64,000 nucleotides of DNA from Mnemiopsis leidyi (GCA_000226015.1 JH154390.1:575-64574), one strand, 5' to 3'; shown: positions 51,091 to 62,778, counted from the stretch's first letter. Notes: generated by a model from the letters alone, not told the origin. Program-made: numbers and translations.

Positions 51091-51125
51091 CCAATCAGAG
51101 AGGAGGACAACCTGTGAGAGCCAAT
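51091..51125. promoter_or_regulatory. Two CCAAT boxes exactly 30 bp apart
   Basis: ccaatcaga occurs at 51091 and again at 51121, in the same orientation and in a GC-richer patch. ATTGG/CCAAT pairs with about three helical turns between them are the classic NF-Y promoter layout. No downstream coding exon was identified. Confidence 0.35.
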
Positions 51126-51792
51126 CAGAAAGGGTTATCAGGGCACTTTGCTTGTGTGACGGCGATCTTGCTGTCAGGCTAGATATAGCTGGGGAGATGT
51201 TGCTGCACTTGCTGCGCAGACGGAAATCTGGTTGTGATTAATTATTTTGTGATGGGAGATAGGGGTGGTGGGTTAGGAGAGGTGATGATTGGGTAACTAG
51301 AGCTCGATCGTTCTGCCGTCTTATTTACTAATCTGGATTAGTATGACTAGAATTGTATTAAATCTCAACTATACCAAAATTGTCCGCAATATAAATTGGA
51401 TAATATTCCATGATTGAATTAGTTCAAATAAAAGGAACTATAGAAGAATACAAGAAAAGTATGAGGGCAAGAGGTGTCAAGGTAAATTAAGGCCATAATT
51501 AACTGACAAAATTGTACAAACATTGCACCAGAATTAATAAGGACGGATCTGCAAGTACAGAAATGAAAAATATTGATCAGGGGTCCAAGCATTACAATTT
51601 GGTCCAGACTATACTTGCAGTTGCCGAGTGCAATAACAACTCTACCGTACAACCAAACAAGGCGGCTATTAAAGTTTTAAGTAGGATCATGTAGCAACAG
51701 ACTAAAGCTATAACTACATTACGGACTAAAACCAGCACAACCGGACTCAACTGTACGATCTTATTCAACAGGTGGAGCAATTACAAGCACAA

Positions 51793-51838
51793 CACGTGAC
51801 AAAACTTCATGTGACGTGACACATCGTCATGTCACGTG
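51793..51838. promoter_or_regulatory. CACGTG / TGACGTGA site cluster
   Basis: CACGTG occurs at 51793-51798 and 51833-51838, with a CRE-like tgacgtga between them near 51812. The cluster resembles those at 3422 and 45272 and lies some 200 bases from a GC-rich exon-like stretch (51990-52213). Confidence 0.4.
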
Positions 51839-52125
51839 ATTTCTTCAATGGTGTTTATATCTTTGTCTGTTGTCTTGGATCACGTTTACACTAAGATTCT
51901 GAAGGTCTAGACAAGGGATGGTGTGACTAATTATCTGCTGTACCATGTAGAGATGTAGTAAAGATACTGGATCGCACTGGATCAATAGAAGATATCTTAA
52001 AGATGGAAGGTAGGTTTTCCTCGCGCTTCTCTTCCTCGCGTTTCGGCGTGTCAGATAAATTGGATAAGCTTCTCCCGCCGGTTCATTGGGTGGAGAGGAT
52101 CGAGATTGGTAGCCTTGCAAGGACA

Positions 52126-52200
52126 TTAGAAGACAATTTGTGTGAACGGAGCCACAAAACTGGAGCAGGCGCTTCCGAGAAATGTTGACGTTTCCAGACA
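52126..52200 (-). pseudogene. Possible decayed ligand-domain exon next to the distal receptor head
   Basis: Read on the minus strand after an AG at 52201, one frame gives TFLGSACSSFVAPFTQIV and then a stop. This resembles the [12 protein letters not shown] core of the ANF-receptor domain in the cyclase exon 40323-40230, and it sits one short intron (about 210 bases) downstream of the distal head exons, where the next exon would be. Its frame does not match the strong donor at 52410, and the stop comes early. The same DNA also has an open plus-strand frame (52003-52188) and a plus-strand consensus donor, gtaagt at 52215, so it may be something else. Confidence 0.3.
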
Positions 52201-52409
52201 CTAGACCAGCCAAGGTAAGTTAACAACGATTCACACGACTCAATATAAGAGTAATATTGAGATATTGGTACGGCTGGGCCCTACATACTTCGTCAAAATT
52301 ATTAAAACAAAGCACTCTTAGTTCCGCACGATCGTTCAACAACCTTTGAAATGCTCGAGAGAAATTGTTCGCATATTATCGCCATATGTTCGCCAAAGAG
52401 CTTTCTCAC

Positions 52410-52862
52410 CTGTCTACTGAGTCGAGTTCTTTGACGACGGCGATGATGCCAGGTTTCGAGTCGCACTCATCGTCTAGGTACTTGACCGAGAGGGTGACAT
52501 CTCCGGAGTTGAACACTTCCCGCTGCACATAGGACACCGCCGTCGAGGTTATGTTCCTGGTGATGAAGAGACTTTGTTACATGTCGCCGTGTGGACAAAT
52601 AAGTAATGAGTTTGTTCGAAACCTTAAACCAATCCTTATAATTTGACTAGATATCAACCACTAAAGTAGAATGTGTCATTAACAAGATTGAGACAACTTT
52701 TGGAGACAACCGTTAAAATTTGTACCTTTGATAGGGAGGCCATTCTCCAAAGCCGGGGAAGTCAAAAGAGACGAGCACTCCAACTTCTAGCTCGATTGTA
52801 GTTTGGTGTAGAGGTGGGAGAGCAAGTAGTAGAAGTGTTGTTAGAAGAGGGAGTGTAGGCAT
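52410..52862 (-). CDS. Distal pair of receptor-head exons (signal peptide and start of ANF ligand domain)
   Basis: Exon 1' is 52862-52726 and exon 2' is 52556-52410, with GT-AG ends and matching phase across the 169-base intron. They encode a signal peptide (MPTLPLLTTLLLLALPP), then IELEVGVLVSFDF and SVKYLDDECDSKPG. The cyclase's normal exon 1 reads [12 protein letters not shown] and [13 protein letters not shown] at the same places. Exon 2' ends after two bases of a codon, exactly like exon 1 at 40714, so it could splice to exon 2 at 40323 and read on as [12 protein letters not shown]. No further receptor exons were found between 42 and 52 kb. So this is either an alternative first-exon set of the same gene (11.9-kb intron start to start) or the front of a degraded tandem copy. 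Confidence 0.75.
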
Positions 52863-53037
52863 TCCAACCCTCTCTTGGTGCCTGGAGTTAAAACAAGGTT
52901 TATAGTCGGTACAATATTCATTATGGACAATAGAGATTTCCAAGATGTAGAATATTGGTTAGATTTCTTGAGTCTTTGCTTTCCATTAAAAACCTCAAGC
53001 GCTCTATTGAAAATCATTTTTTGGGGTAAAGAAGCCT

Positions 53038-53045
53038 CTATATAC
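53038..53045 (-). promoter_or_regulatory. TATA-like box upstream of the distal head exons
   Basis: gtatatag on the minus strand, about 176 bases before the ATG at 52862. It would allow transcription to start independently of the promoter near 41 kb. Confidence 0.3.
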
Positions 53046-53099
53046 TGGGTAGCCACAAAACTTATGACGTGTGCTCTTTGATAAATTGCGATTCAAGTA

Positions 53100-56000
53100 T
53101 GTAATGTCTTCCGAGCATTGTTAATGAGATTCAAGAGCCTAATGATCATTGCCTTTTGAGTTTTGAAAGAGGTCTTGAGACGATCGCTTCCCACTTATGA
53201 CAAAGAAAAGCTGGGAGTTGTCTATCAAGTTAGCCATTGCTGTCAGATTGTCCGAAGGTTTAAGTTAAATTTCTGGTCCACTGTGATCCGATTTGCGGCA
53301 ATATGAGGTTTGTAAAAGCGCTAAAATGCTAAAGATCGCAACTCATAAACCCCCTTACCTTCTAAGTACCACATGCATGCACGTATGAAATCAGCGCCTT
53401 CTTGAATTTCGTTTCCTCATTTCCTGAATAACCGCCTAGGAAATCAAAATGAGGTAAGATATTAGATAAAAATCAAGTCAATAGCAAACCAGCAAACATA
53501 GAAGACAAACAAAAGATTTTTAAACAGCGTTAGAATTAGACAACAAATCCAATTGTACCCTTAATATTTGAAACCCAAACTTGAGAAGCTACAAGGTATT
53601 ACCCTCCTTATTTCTCAAAACAACTTATATTAACAAATTGTAATATACATTATAAGTGTGAAGAAGTAGAAAGGATAGGGGTGGGCTCCAAACGTTAGGA
53701 AACCTTTTCCATAAATATCAATAGACATTAGTACAATGGATTAACGCCGAATTTAGGATTATATCATGTCGGGTTTTACTTTATCACAGCGCTAGACATA
53801 AGGGATAAAGAACTCCTTGGGATTAAATTAATTGAATCCCTATACATGGTTACAACCATATTTTCCACCAAACATTAGAATCAAGACGGATTGCCGCCCA
53901 ACAACCGTGGCAAAGAAGACAGACTACCGCCCAACAACCGTGTCAAAGAGACGACAAAACTAACTAACTAAATAGATTTACTAATGGCGAGAATCATCAG
54001 AGTGTTGAGATATCATGAAATAACGGCAATTCAAACTCAAAATTATCATGTTCTAGCTCGTTTGCCCGATGAATAACCTTCAAATGCCGCATTAAACGTT
54101 TTTACTATTGATATTAAAATGGCATTATTAGATTGGTTTACAGGTATTTGCTAATTAGCTGCCATCTAGACCGCTCCGTGTTAGACCATTAAAATTTTAC
54201 TGACAAACACGAGCAGTCTTATAGTCTAAAAACTCAGAATGATGAGTGGTTAAACAAGATAACAGATGTTCTAAAACTGCAGAAAAAAAACCTTATACTT
54301 TGGAAATGATAATGACTCAAGAGTCACTGATCATATTCGAAGTTACAGCGAACTATAAAGACGATAACTACAACTTCAGGACGCTAGATAAAGTTATGAT
54401 ATTACCAGGGCAAAGTCTATAAGGAGTATTTTGCTAACGAACTGCTCGCTATCTATTCTTTTATTCAGCATGATATGTCTGGCATATAGTAGCATATCAT
54501 TGTCTTGCAAAATAGTTGCGTCGCTGCCGGGGTTGCACTTTGGGACTTGGGTTGCTAAGGTTGCACTATATATGGATCACTACCACTTCTGTCTACAACA
54601 AACACTGTTTTTGTAATTAGTTCATAATCTCTGAAAAGTTATGTCTGCAAATGCAGTTAAGCTAAGCTTGGCGGACCGAAAAATACGAAGTTTAATCCTT
54701 CTGCGCATTTTGGCACGTCATTGAAAATGAATGTTGGTATTGGCAATATCTTAAATATTCTTGGTAATTATAAAAATAAAAAGGCACATAAACAGAAGTT
54801 AACCAAAAAGTAGTCCCGATATAGTCATACGACATACACAACAACAATCATAAGATTGTAGAACGCAATGTCATATGACAACCATTTAATTTAGGGAAAG
54901 ATAAACATCGATAAGAGTCAAACTGCCTTTTGGCGTGCAAATCATCATCAACGAAGTCAGGAAATTAATCGAATTGCGACATGAAGTTTATCGGAGGAAT
55001 CTGCCATTTATAAGCAATAGCAACGAAGGATATGATCTCGAAAAGACTATGAACATAAGCCTACTATGCAATGTTTTATCTTATGACAGTGAGCTGTCGA
55101 TAAATTACGCGGTTATGTCTTTGCTTTGCCTACTGAAAGTTCTGCATGGTAAATGGTCATGGTGTAAGCTTTTGATCTATTGAGGATAATGGCATTTTAA
55201 TTAGGATATGGGATTTTTCACGCAAAACAGGTCAAATCGATATATCACAAAGCATTGAAAAGTGAGGTATGAAATGGATTCTTTGGTGACGCAGATCAGA
55301 TATTGGACGAAATTCTTAAGTAGAAAATCAGGGCCCTAGCTAACCTAGAACTTATAAAAGTTTGGTAAATTGACCAATCTGCTTCATTTTAGGACTTTTT
55401 CTTCCTAGAATGTAGACCAGTATGCAGACTGCCTGGTGACTGGTAGTTGAATAGGAGGTACTGATCTGTTTGATATCAGCGACAATAAAGTTGAAAACTA
55501 ATGATAACGTCTACAAAATCAATTAGTAGTCAAAATAAATAGACAGCAATACAATCCTAAATAGGGCTCATTTTTCCATTAAGAAATGAAGTATTGGAAA
55601 TCCTTAAACTGCTTACACAAGAAAGTATACAGCTAAGGACTAAGGAAGTACAACAAAAAGTAATAACACTAATTCTTGTAGAGTATAACACAGACAAAAC
55701 CCTCAAGGGAAGAACCTGCCCCTAGAGACAATGTACTTGAGTCACGTGGCACAAGCACAATGAAGTATTGAATCATAAATATTAAATCTTTCAGAAGTGC
55801 TGTACATTGGGAGACAGCTTGCACTAGCTATGGTATGTTTTCTCATTTGGATGAGACAGTATAGCATGGCCAGATCCAGCGATCAAAGTATAATAACATA
55901 GTAATCAAAGAGTTTTCTTGATGAAATGATCTCGTTGTAGCCTTGAAGTTGGACTCAGAAAGGGTTCAGACGTTAAAGATTAAAATGATCAGTAAAAAGG

Positions 56001-56875
56001 AATTAAGAATAAGACGACTTAAAGAAAAGCGATGACAATTAAAGATTAAAAGAATTGATATTGAAATTCTAATTGAATTTTCATAATCCTTATGAAATTA
56101 TATTCTGCTCTCGTCTGCAACAAAAAGGATATAAGCTGAAGATGAACGCCCGTGTCTTAAAGTGGTGCTTACGCTAGTTAAGTTGCTTAGTTGCTCATTT
56201 GCAGTTACAACCAATTACCAGTAATTATACGTTCTAAACCTGAGTGGACGCGAAATTAAACCAATCACATGTAACACAGCTTCGCACAATTAGCTTTCAA
56301 ATCAGAAAATAAATACCTCAGTATAAATTCTACTTAACGTTTGATCTTGTAAACATAAAGCTGTTCGACGGTTGGTCACCATGGAGACAAAACGAGCACT
56401 TCTCCCAAACGAGACATGAAATACCCCATCAAGCAAAGGAATTCAGGGAATTAATTAATAATCAAGTCACTAGTGAGATAAATGAGTTGATATCGTGGGA
56501 CCGTAAAAACATAAAACTTTCTATGTATGCTAAAACAGCAAAAACAAAACTGTATGATTACAGATCAAGAAGAAAGATTCATCATAGCTAAGCTAGCTGA
56601 GTAAGCGCCGATTTATAGGCGATGGACACTCCAATTGTTTATGTTTTTGTATCGGCTAGTAGCATGGTACCTATCCTGATATCCTGATATCTTGTAAAGT
56701 TGTAATTCACAAGTAACCAATTTTAGCACACAAAGTTAAAATACCACGACAGCATCACGCAAATTTCTTGTTGAGCATTTACGGACAACTACTCATCAAA
56801 TACACGCTACATAAACAGCATCAAGCAAACACTTCAGCCAGACTAAAGATCAATAGCATTTGTGTAGTGTATCTT
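53100..56875. other. Intergenic, no gene seen
   Basis: AT-rich. Frames at 54431-54616 and 54935-55183 (+) show no domain, and the second has no ATG at its start. A Kozak-like accATGg at 56379 opens a 12-codon frame only. Confidence 0.5.
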
Positions 56876-56999
56876 CCACTTCATTTACAAAAACAGCAAT
56901 ATTTATATACTCGCAAATTTCAATTCAAGATCTCATTCCACTTCATTTACAAAAACAGCAATATTTGTATACTCGCAGATTTCAATTCAAGATCTCTAG
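56876..56999. repeat. 62-bp tandem duplication
   Basis: Two adjacent copies starting ccacttcatttacaaaaaca differ at only three to four positions, so the duplication is fairly recent. The second copy ends at the acceptor-like AG of the exon candidate at 57000. Confidence 0.9.
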
Positions 57000-58755
57000 A
57001 CGCAGCGAGTTTAAGACCAGATTGGGCAGCTGACAACAAGTTCCTAAAAGTACAGAAAGGTAGACAGGTAGACAGGTAGACAGGTAGACGATATCTAATT
57101 CTCTAATTGCTAAACGTGCTGCCAAGACTAGTGTGCTCTCTAACACATCACTTCAAGAGGTGTTCTACGTTTCCTGACTGATCCAAGTTTTTGCCTGTTG
57201 TAGAATTATATAAGTGAGAGCAAACATCATGACGTTAAAGTAAATTTGCCTCCAAAAAATTATGAAACTTAAAGATTTAAAGAGCAGGTAAATGAGAACT
57301 CATAACTTTATTAGTGTATGCGGGTAGCTGTTATTCAGATGTTTTTAAAAATTTGCGAGTCTAAACTGCGTGAAGAGCATATATTCAAGATGAGTCAAGA
57401 AAAAAAGGGATTACACAACGATTTTATGGTCAAATGTGGCATAGTGTATAGCAGAACTCTAGATTTGATTGGAGCGTACCAAACGTAACTATGAACAAAT
57501 ATCCCTGTAAGCACGATCAGAGTTACCAAGCAGTCTACCTTACAGCAAAAACCTCAACAAACCTGGTTCAAATCAGGAAATTATAACGAATATCAATCTT
57601 AAGATTGTCAGTATGGTGTGGGCAGTATAGCATCATTTAATACATATAGCTAGTAAGAAGTAGGTACTATGAACTAGTTACTTAGATTAACCAACCCCAC
57701 ACCTTGATCTAGAAGGGAAACAAGGTCATCAGTACCAACTTAGCACCATATTATTGTAACAGTGGCACCCAGACCGTCCAACAAATTCAGCACCATCAGA
57801 GCGGTTTACTTTTGATAATAACAATCTTGTCTCTGCCAAGGTGGACATGCTCGAGCATTAGCGGGTCGGAACGACATTGACACTATGTAGCCCAACATAA
57901 CTTGACACTGTGTAGCCCGACATAACTTGATACCGGCCAACAGCTTCGGTTTCGTGTCCTTAATTGCAGAAAATTACCGAGGGCATTACGGAATGTATGT
58001 ATGCATACATGATGTGTGGCTGCGGACGAGTTATCGTTCTATTTAGATAGTGCAAGCACGGGTAGAACGTGTGGTAAAGATGACTTTCTTTGAAACTTTG
58101 ATGATAAAAACATACTGATAAAAAACATTATGATAAAACGGACGAAAATGTTGTGATAATCTTTTTGTTCTAGAACGTGCCAAGAGTTTAGCAAAAAAAC
58201 TGAGCAGTGGCCGAGACCATGCAGTTCGGTGGGAAAGGAGGAGAATATGGTGATTTGAGCTAGGGTGGACGACCCCGGTCCTTAAGGAGCAGGCATCGTA
58301 GACCGCGGGGCTATGGGATAAACACACAAATCTTGAACTATCTGCTCTGTAATCGTGACAATCAACTTAACCACTTAGTTTGATAACGTCATATGATCCT
58401 TCACCCAAGTATTCGAACACACTGTTCATGGATGAATACTTTTACGTTCTTACACAGGCGCTCAATTTGTCATAATTTTGAAATATATCCATCTTCCGCT
58501 GCTAACGTGTTGTCAGATGTATAACTATTGAAGTAAAACCCTTAAATTTCATTTTAAGAAGGATAGAATGATGTCACGAAGACGCCAGACTGTTATACAA
58601 AGCAAATAAAATGTAGATATAGAAAGGGAAGTATGATTATAAGAGTTTGACAAACCAATAAAACCCACACGTGCCTAGGCGAGCCGAACTTATTAGAGGT
58701 GGCCAAGTCCCGTAAGGACGTCAGCCAGATAGCCACACTGGCCAAGAAACAGTAA
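57000..58755 (+). CDS. Candidate 3' end of an unrecognised gene (two exons)
   Basis: Two GC-richer patches behave like exons. The first, 57000-57059, follows an AG and ends at AAAG/GTAGAC; it reads AASLRPDWAADNKFLKVQK. The second, 58679-58755, follows ctag and reads EPNLLEVAKSRKDVSQIATL, then AKKQ and a stop. The phases agree: the final G of the first plus GC of the second make one Gly codon. The product end is charged and helical-looking and resembles no family I can name. The upstream part of the gene was not found. The 1.6-kb intron holds two small repeats. Chance is possible, since both pieces are short. Confidence 0.35.
57060..57090. repeat. 9-bp tandem repeat (gtagacagg)
   Basis: Three and a half perfect copies of gtagacagg, beginning at the donor-like GT of the exon candidate 57000-57059. 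Confidence 0.9.
57877..57930. repeat. 25-bp tandem duplication
   Basis: Two copies of ttgacactrtgtagcccraca plus taac, followed by the start of a third. Confidence 0.9.
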
Positions 58756-59211
58756 AGTATACAAACATGGTGAATAGTTAGATAGTTAGAGCATGCAAGG
58801 GACGTCCTGCAACTTGTGGTGGGGAGACATGTCCAGATAGAGAGATAGGTTGGGAGAGGACATGTACTTGGGGTGATTAATTTATTGAGGTTAGAGACTG
58901 TTACTACCGGAAATAGATCGCTTACACTTGTAAATGGGACAGTGGGACACGGTCCATCCTCTTAAAGCAATCAGACTATATAAATATTGCAGGGGTGGTG
59001 CAAAAAATTGAGGGAGAAAAAGATATATTTAGATTAGGAGCTTTGGTCATACTTTAGCAATTTGGAGCAATTATTCCACCAACAAACGACCCAACACAGA
59101 AATCAATAGAATCTCCATACGAAAACTCGTATGGTGTCTAAGAAGCAAAGCTCTGGAACCTCCTTTCAGCCATGAGCGACATAATCTGGAGCCCTTCAAG
59201 GTCGCCCTTTG

Positions 59212-59497
59212 AAAGTTTCTGGAGAGCGTCTCAGACACTCCGCCCTTAGATGGTTACATCTTCATTTTCCAAGTGGAATCTACAAAAATACCGCCATCGA
59301 GACTTAACAAGGGACGTCCGGACCACATAGAACCGTCCATATTGCCCAGAGTCAATAAGCGACCCCAAGTGAGCATGAAAGGAAAAAAAATCGAAATCGG
59401 ATGTGGTTTTACTTCTACTAACGGAAACGTACACATCCCCAAACAGAAATTATTATCTAGCAAGCACGACCTGGGAAAATTAGAGTCTTCACTTTGA
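59212..59497 (+). other. Open frame of unknown status
   Basis: About 94 codons stay open after a stop near 59209. The composition is coding-like: PPSRLNKGRPDHIEP, basic Lys/Arg-rich segments, then GNVHIPKQKL and a stop. There is no ATG near its start, but an acceptor-like gcgtctcag lies at 59225-59233, so it could be a last exon. I do not recognise the protein. Confidence 0.25.
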
Positions 59498-59499
59498 CA

Positions 59500-60786
59500 A
59501 ACCACGGGCACACGCCTGACATTAGATGACAAAATCTTAGTCTAAGCGAACACCAGGATTTTTGTGAGGGTGATCCTAAAATTGTCTAGAACTAAGGTTG
59601 TGTTGGACCTGCAAAAGGCACCGTCTGTGACTGTCTAAATTTCTACTTGACTTAAGGGGCAGCAGCTGGTCCCTTCAACTTCCAACTTACTATTTCTAAT
59701 GATTACCTTGAATTATTCGACGGTATGCATAAATGACAATAATATATCAAATCTTCATGTAATTCGCGTTAGGTTCAAAACCCACTTAACTACAGAAGCC
59801 AGAATTAGCCCAAATTAGCCCTTTGAGAAATCATATCACGAATACAGGTAGGAGTAAAACTCAAAGCTAGAATTATTGAAAACTTCGACTGTGCTGCACA
59901 TTGATTGTTCTGAATACCAAAGACCTGTCACCTGAAAAAACCCGGAAATAACATTATAGACTATATATTAAAGAAAACAATGCGGAACCTAAAAATTATC
60001 GCACTTCGCAGCTGTAAGTGATAATAATGATGCCCGATACATGTCAAAAATCATCTGCTGAATTTCTTGGCGGCCATTAAAAAGCCTAGTTTGATTACAC
60101 CGTGGCGTGTCCTGGTACCAATATTCTGAAATTTGCGATCGGAACGTCATTTGGAAATGATCAAAGAGAATCACATTTTAATTGCAGTCCGTTTACCAAA
60201 CGAAACGTTCTACTAGCGAACAATAAAGGCGAGTCAGTGAAATTTGTATAATGTGCATAATGCCTTTTAGGCATTGGTAGGATCATTTGCAGACAAAAAG
60301 TCAAGTACTAGTAGCAATCTTAAAATCGTCCTTTGCCTCGATGGACGAGCGATAAATGGTGAAGTTCGGACAAATCACAATAAAAACGGAAATTATAAGA
60401 GACCAAGAAGCCCTAAAGAAGGTTGCCATGGGTTATATGTCGTCTGCTAACTCAAGCATGGCGTAAACTCTTGACTAGCTTTTCTCAACCGAAATTCCTG
60501 GATGACAGAAGCCCCGAGACCACATGAGATGAGATAACGATTAGGTCTTACTGACAACTTCAATAATTGTCATAGATTTATGGCACGAATTATCACGTTA
60601 TGACACCATTAACAGCCGTGACAAAAGCGTCACATCGATATACCCATGGGAACACTTTCTGACAAAAGCACCTCTCAACTATACACAAATAACTGTAAAG
60701 ATGTCCGTTGATACTCCGATCTTTGTTGGGATCAGCTAAAAATCTTACCGTAAGTCACGAACAAATATGAAACATAAAGATTTATT
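59500..60786. other. Intergenic, no gene seen
   Basis: AT-rich with no recognised repeat. A minus-strand frame at 59989-60174 shows no domain. Confidence 0.5.
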
Positions 60787-60867
60787 AAAGAGACAAGAGG
60801 ATACATTAAACATAAAGAGACAAGAGGATACATTAAACATAAAGAGAAATGAGGGTACATTAAACAT
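60787..60867. repeat. 27-bp tandem repeat, three copies
   Basis: Three copies in a row, starting at 60787, 60814 and 60841, of a unit beginning aaagagacaagaggatac. The first two are identical; the third has three changes. Confidence 0.93.
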
Positions 60868-60877
60868 AAGCTGAGAC

Positions 60878-60994
60878 ATGAAGAGAGCTCCCAACGCATA
60901 CTCTAAACTGGCGGAGATATACCTGACAGATGCGCTGACTTGTCACATCCTACACGGGAGATTTCCACAGGGCAGGAGGAATTATCTCATCTGA
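60878..60994 (+). CDS. Small open frame of 38 codons, doubtful
   Basis: An ATG-started frame in a GC-richer patch reads MKRAPNAYSKLAEIYLTDAL, then TCHILHGRFPQGRRNYLI and stop. It follows directly after a 27-bp repeat array. No family or signal peptide is recognised. It may be chance or part of an unrecognised exon. Confidence 0.2.
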   Translation: MKRAPNAYSKLAEIYLTDALTCHILHGRFPQGRRNYLI

Positions 60995-61031
60995 TTAGGA
61001 CCGAGCTAGGATGGGTGTTCAGAGCAGCTTG

Positions 61032-61253
61032 GCCCTCGTATATACTTATATATGTGTCTACTGGTCAGTTAGCTTGTAATTAGTATTTTGTAGAGGCGAT
61101 ATGTTGCCCTCGTATATACTTATATATGTGTCTACTGGTCAGTTAGCTTGTAATTAGTATTTTGTAGAGGCGATATGTTGCCCTCGTATATACTTATATA
61201 TGTGTCTACTGGTCAGTTAGCTTGTAATTAGTATTTTGTAGAGGCGATATGAG
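61032..61253. repeat. 74-bp tandem repeat, three copies
   Basis: Three virtually identical copies begin at 61032, 61106 and 61180 with gccctcgtatatacttatat. They are identical over at least 70 bases, so the amplification is recent. Confidence 0.96.
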
Positions 61254-61259
61254 GCATGG

Positions 61260-62611
61260 TTATTCTGGGGATGAATCTGAATTCATAAGTTGTAAGGAAT
61301 AGGTAGGCAGAGATAAAGTTAACCTTTTCCAACAACTGGTTTTGGAATAGTTTAGATTTAAAATATGGGGGGCTCATTGTTATGAATATGAAGAAAATAG
61401 AGGGGCTGAGTTTAAGAAACAGAAAAGCTTTTTAGGACACTTTATAAGCAGTTTATTTTCATCGAGGTATGGAGCTTCAATTTTGGCGACCTTTTTGTAT
61501 CCAAGAAGAAATCCTCCTTCCATTACATTCAACTGCACAACATGAATAACTATTACGCAAAAAATAGAGACAGCTTGAGGTTTGGCTTACACTTGTTAAA
61601 GACAGCGGGTGTATCTGTAAGCCAAACGTTTACGGAAGTTGAGTACACGTTCACTTGGTTGGGTTTCGTTTACTGAAAATCAGAAAATCTGCTGATTTTA
61701 TCTTTGTATCTTTAACCGGGGTGTTAAAATTAATTAAGTTAATTGTTTCTTTTTGCCTTGAATTATTGGTAGCTTATTGCGGAATCACTTACAACTGGTT
61801 TCTTACTCTCACTTAATGAATTAATTTTTAAAAACAAAACAACTAGATGCAATAAAAACAGCACACTTTACTTACAAGGGACACGAGCAACGCAAAGGAA
61901 TCTTGTTGTTTATTTTACTTATGTTATTGCATTACGAGAATTCAACGTTGCTAAGGTGTAATTGTTTTATTACTTCGTAATCAGAGCCACATCGGACCTT
62001 AGCAACAAACAAGCTCCCTAAACTTTGATTGATTTTGTCACAGGTCCCTAGCCTAATGCACTTTTTGGGAGAAAAGGCAAATCGCGAATTATATTTAAAC
62101 CTGATGTATTAAAAACTAAATTCTGAGTGAAAAAGTGCGTAGAATTGGGGCAAAAAAGCAAAAGTACTGTCTCGTTATTGATATTGAAACTATAAATGGA
62201 AGCAAGTTTTGAGACTATCGTCACCTGAGGAGTGGGAGGCTCTCAATTTAAGACAGAGATTGGGTGACGACACGAATGGTAATACTGCGTAGACCGTCGG
62301 GAAGTATTTTGATGTATTGGTCGGGGTGGTTTACTACCAATGGAACGTACTATCAACACTAATCAGTCAATTATAGAGACTGCAATTGTGAGCTGGCCGG
62401 AATTACACCATGTTGGGGTTTAAAACAATGACTATAGTGACGTCTATATATTATATCCTGGGACAGTGACAAACTATGATATGACCGTTTGGATCAGAAT
62501 CACGATTAATTGAGACCAGCTTGAAAGATTTAGGAAAAGTTAAAATAGATATGACATAGGGTTAAGGTAGATACTTCGTTGGAATTTTTCAAAGATCTTT
62601 TCACAAACTGA
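61260..62611. other. Intergenic, no gene seen
   Basis: AT-rich sequence without notable open frames or recognised repeats. Confidence 0.55.
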
Positions 62612-62731
62612 TAGAGAAATGTATTTTTGGGGAGGAATCACAAATTTTAACCAATCATAAGCTAGGAACACTGTTTTCTAGCTTCTCATTGGTCAAAATT
62701 TGTGACCCCTGCCAAAAATACCCTACTCTAT
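62612..62731. mobile_element. Hairpin MITE-like element
   Basis: Two inverted arms of about 55 bases run tagagaaatgtatttttggg / tcacaaattttaaccaatca on the left, and on the right the complement of tagagtagggtatttttggc / tcacaaattttgaccaatga. Only a few bases lie between the arms, so the whole 120-bp unit folds on itself. It has no coding capacity. Related pieces lie at 62838-62911 and 8284-8452, which shows a dispersed family and suggests a non-autonomous DNA transposon. Confidence 0.65.
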
Positions 62732-62778
62732 AACTAACTAACTCAATGCACTGCAGGAAATGTACTGTTGATGGAGGA

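Noticed and set aside
54935-55183. 82-codon plus-strand frame
   Set aside because: It starts at GTG, no domain is recognised, and no splice partner was found.
57561-57590. tRNA-like T-arm (ggttcaaatc)
   Set aside because: No acceptor stem, D-arm or anticodon arm could be paired around it; no tRNA was found anywhere in the window.
59212-59497. Resemblance of KIEIG..GNVHIPKQKL to tau/MAP microtubule repeats
   Set aside because: The PGGG core and the repeat periodicity are absent; the likeness rests on a few residues.
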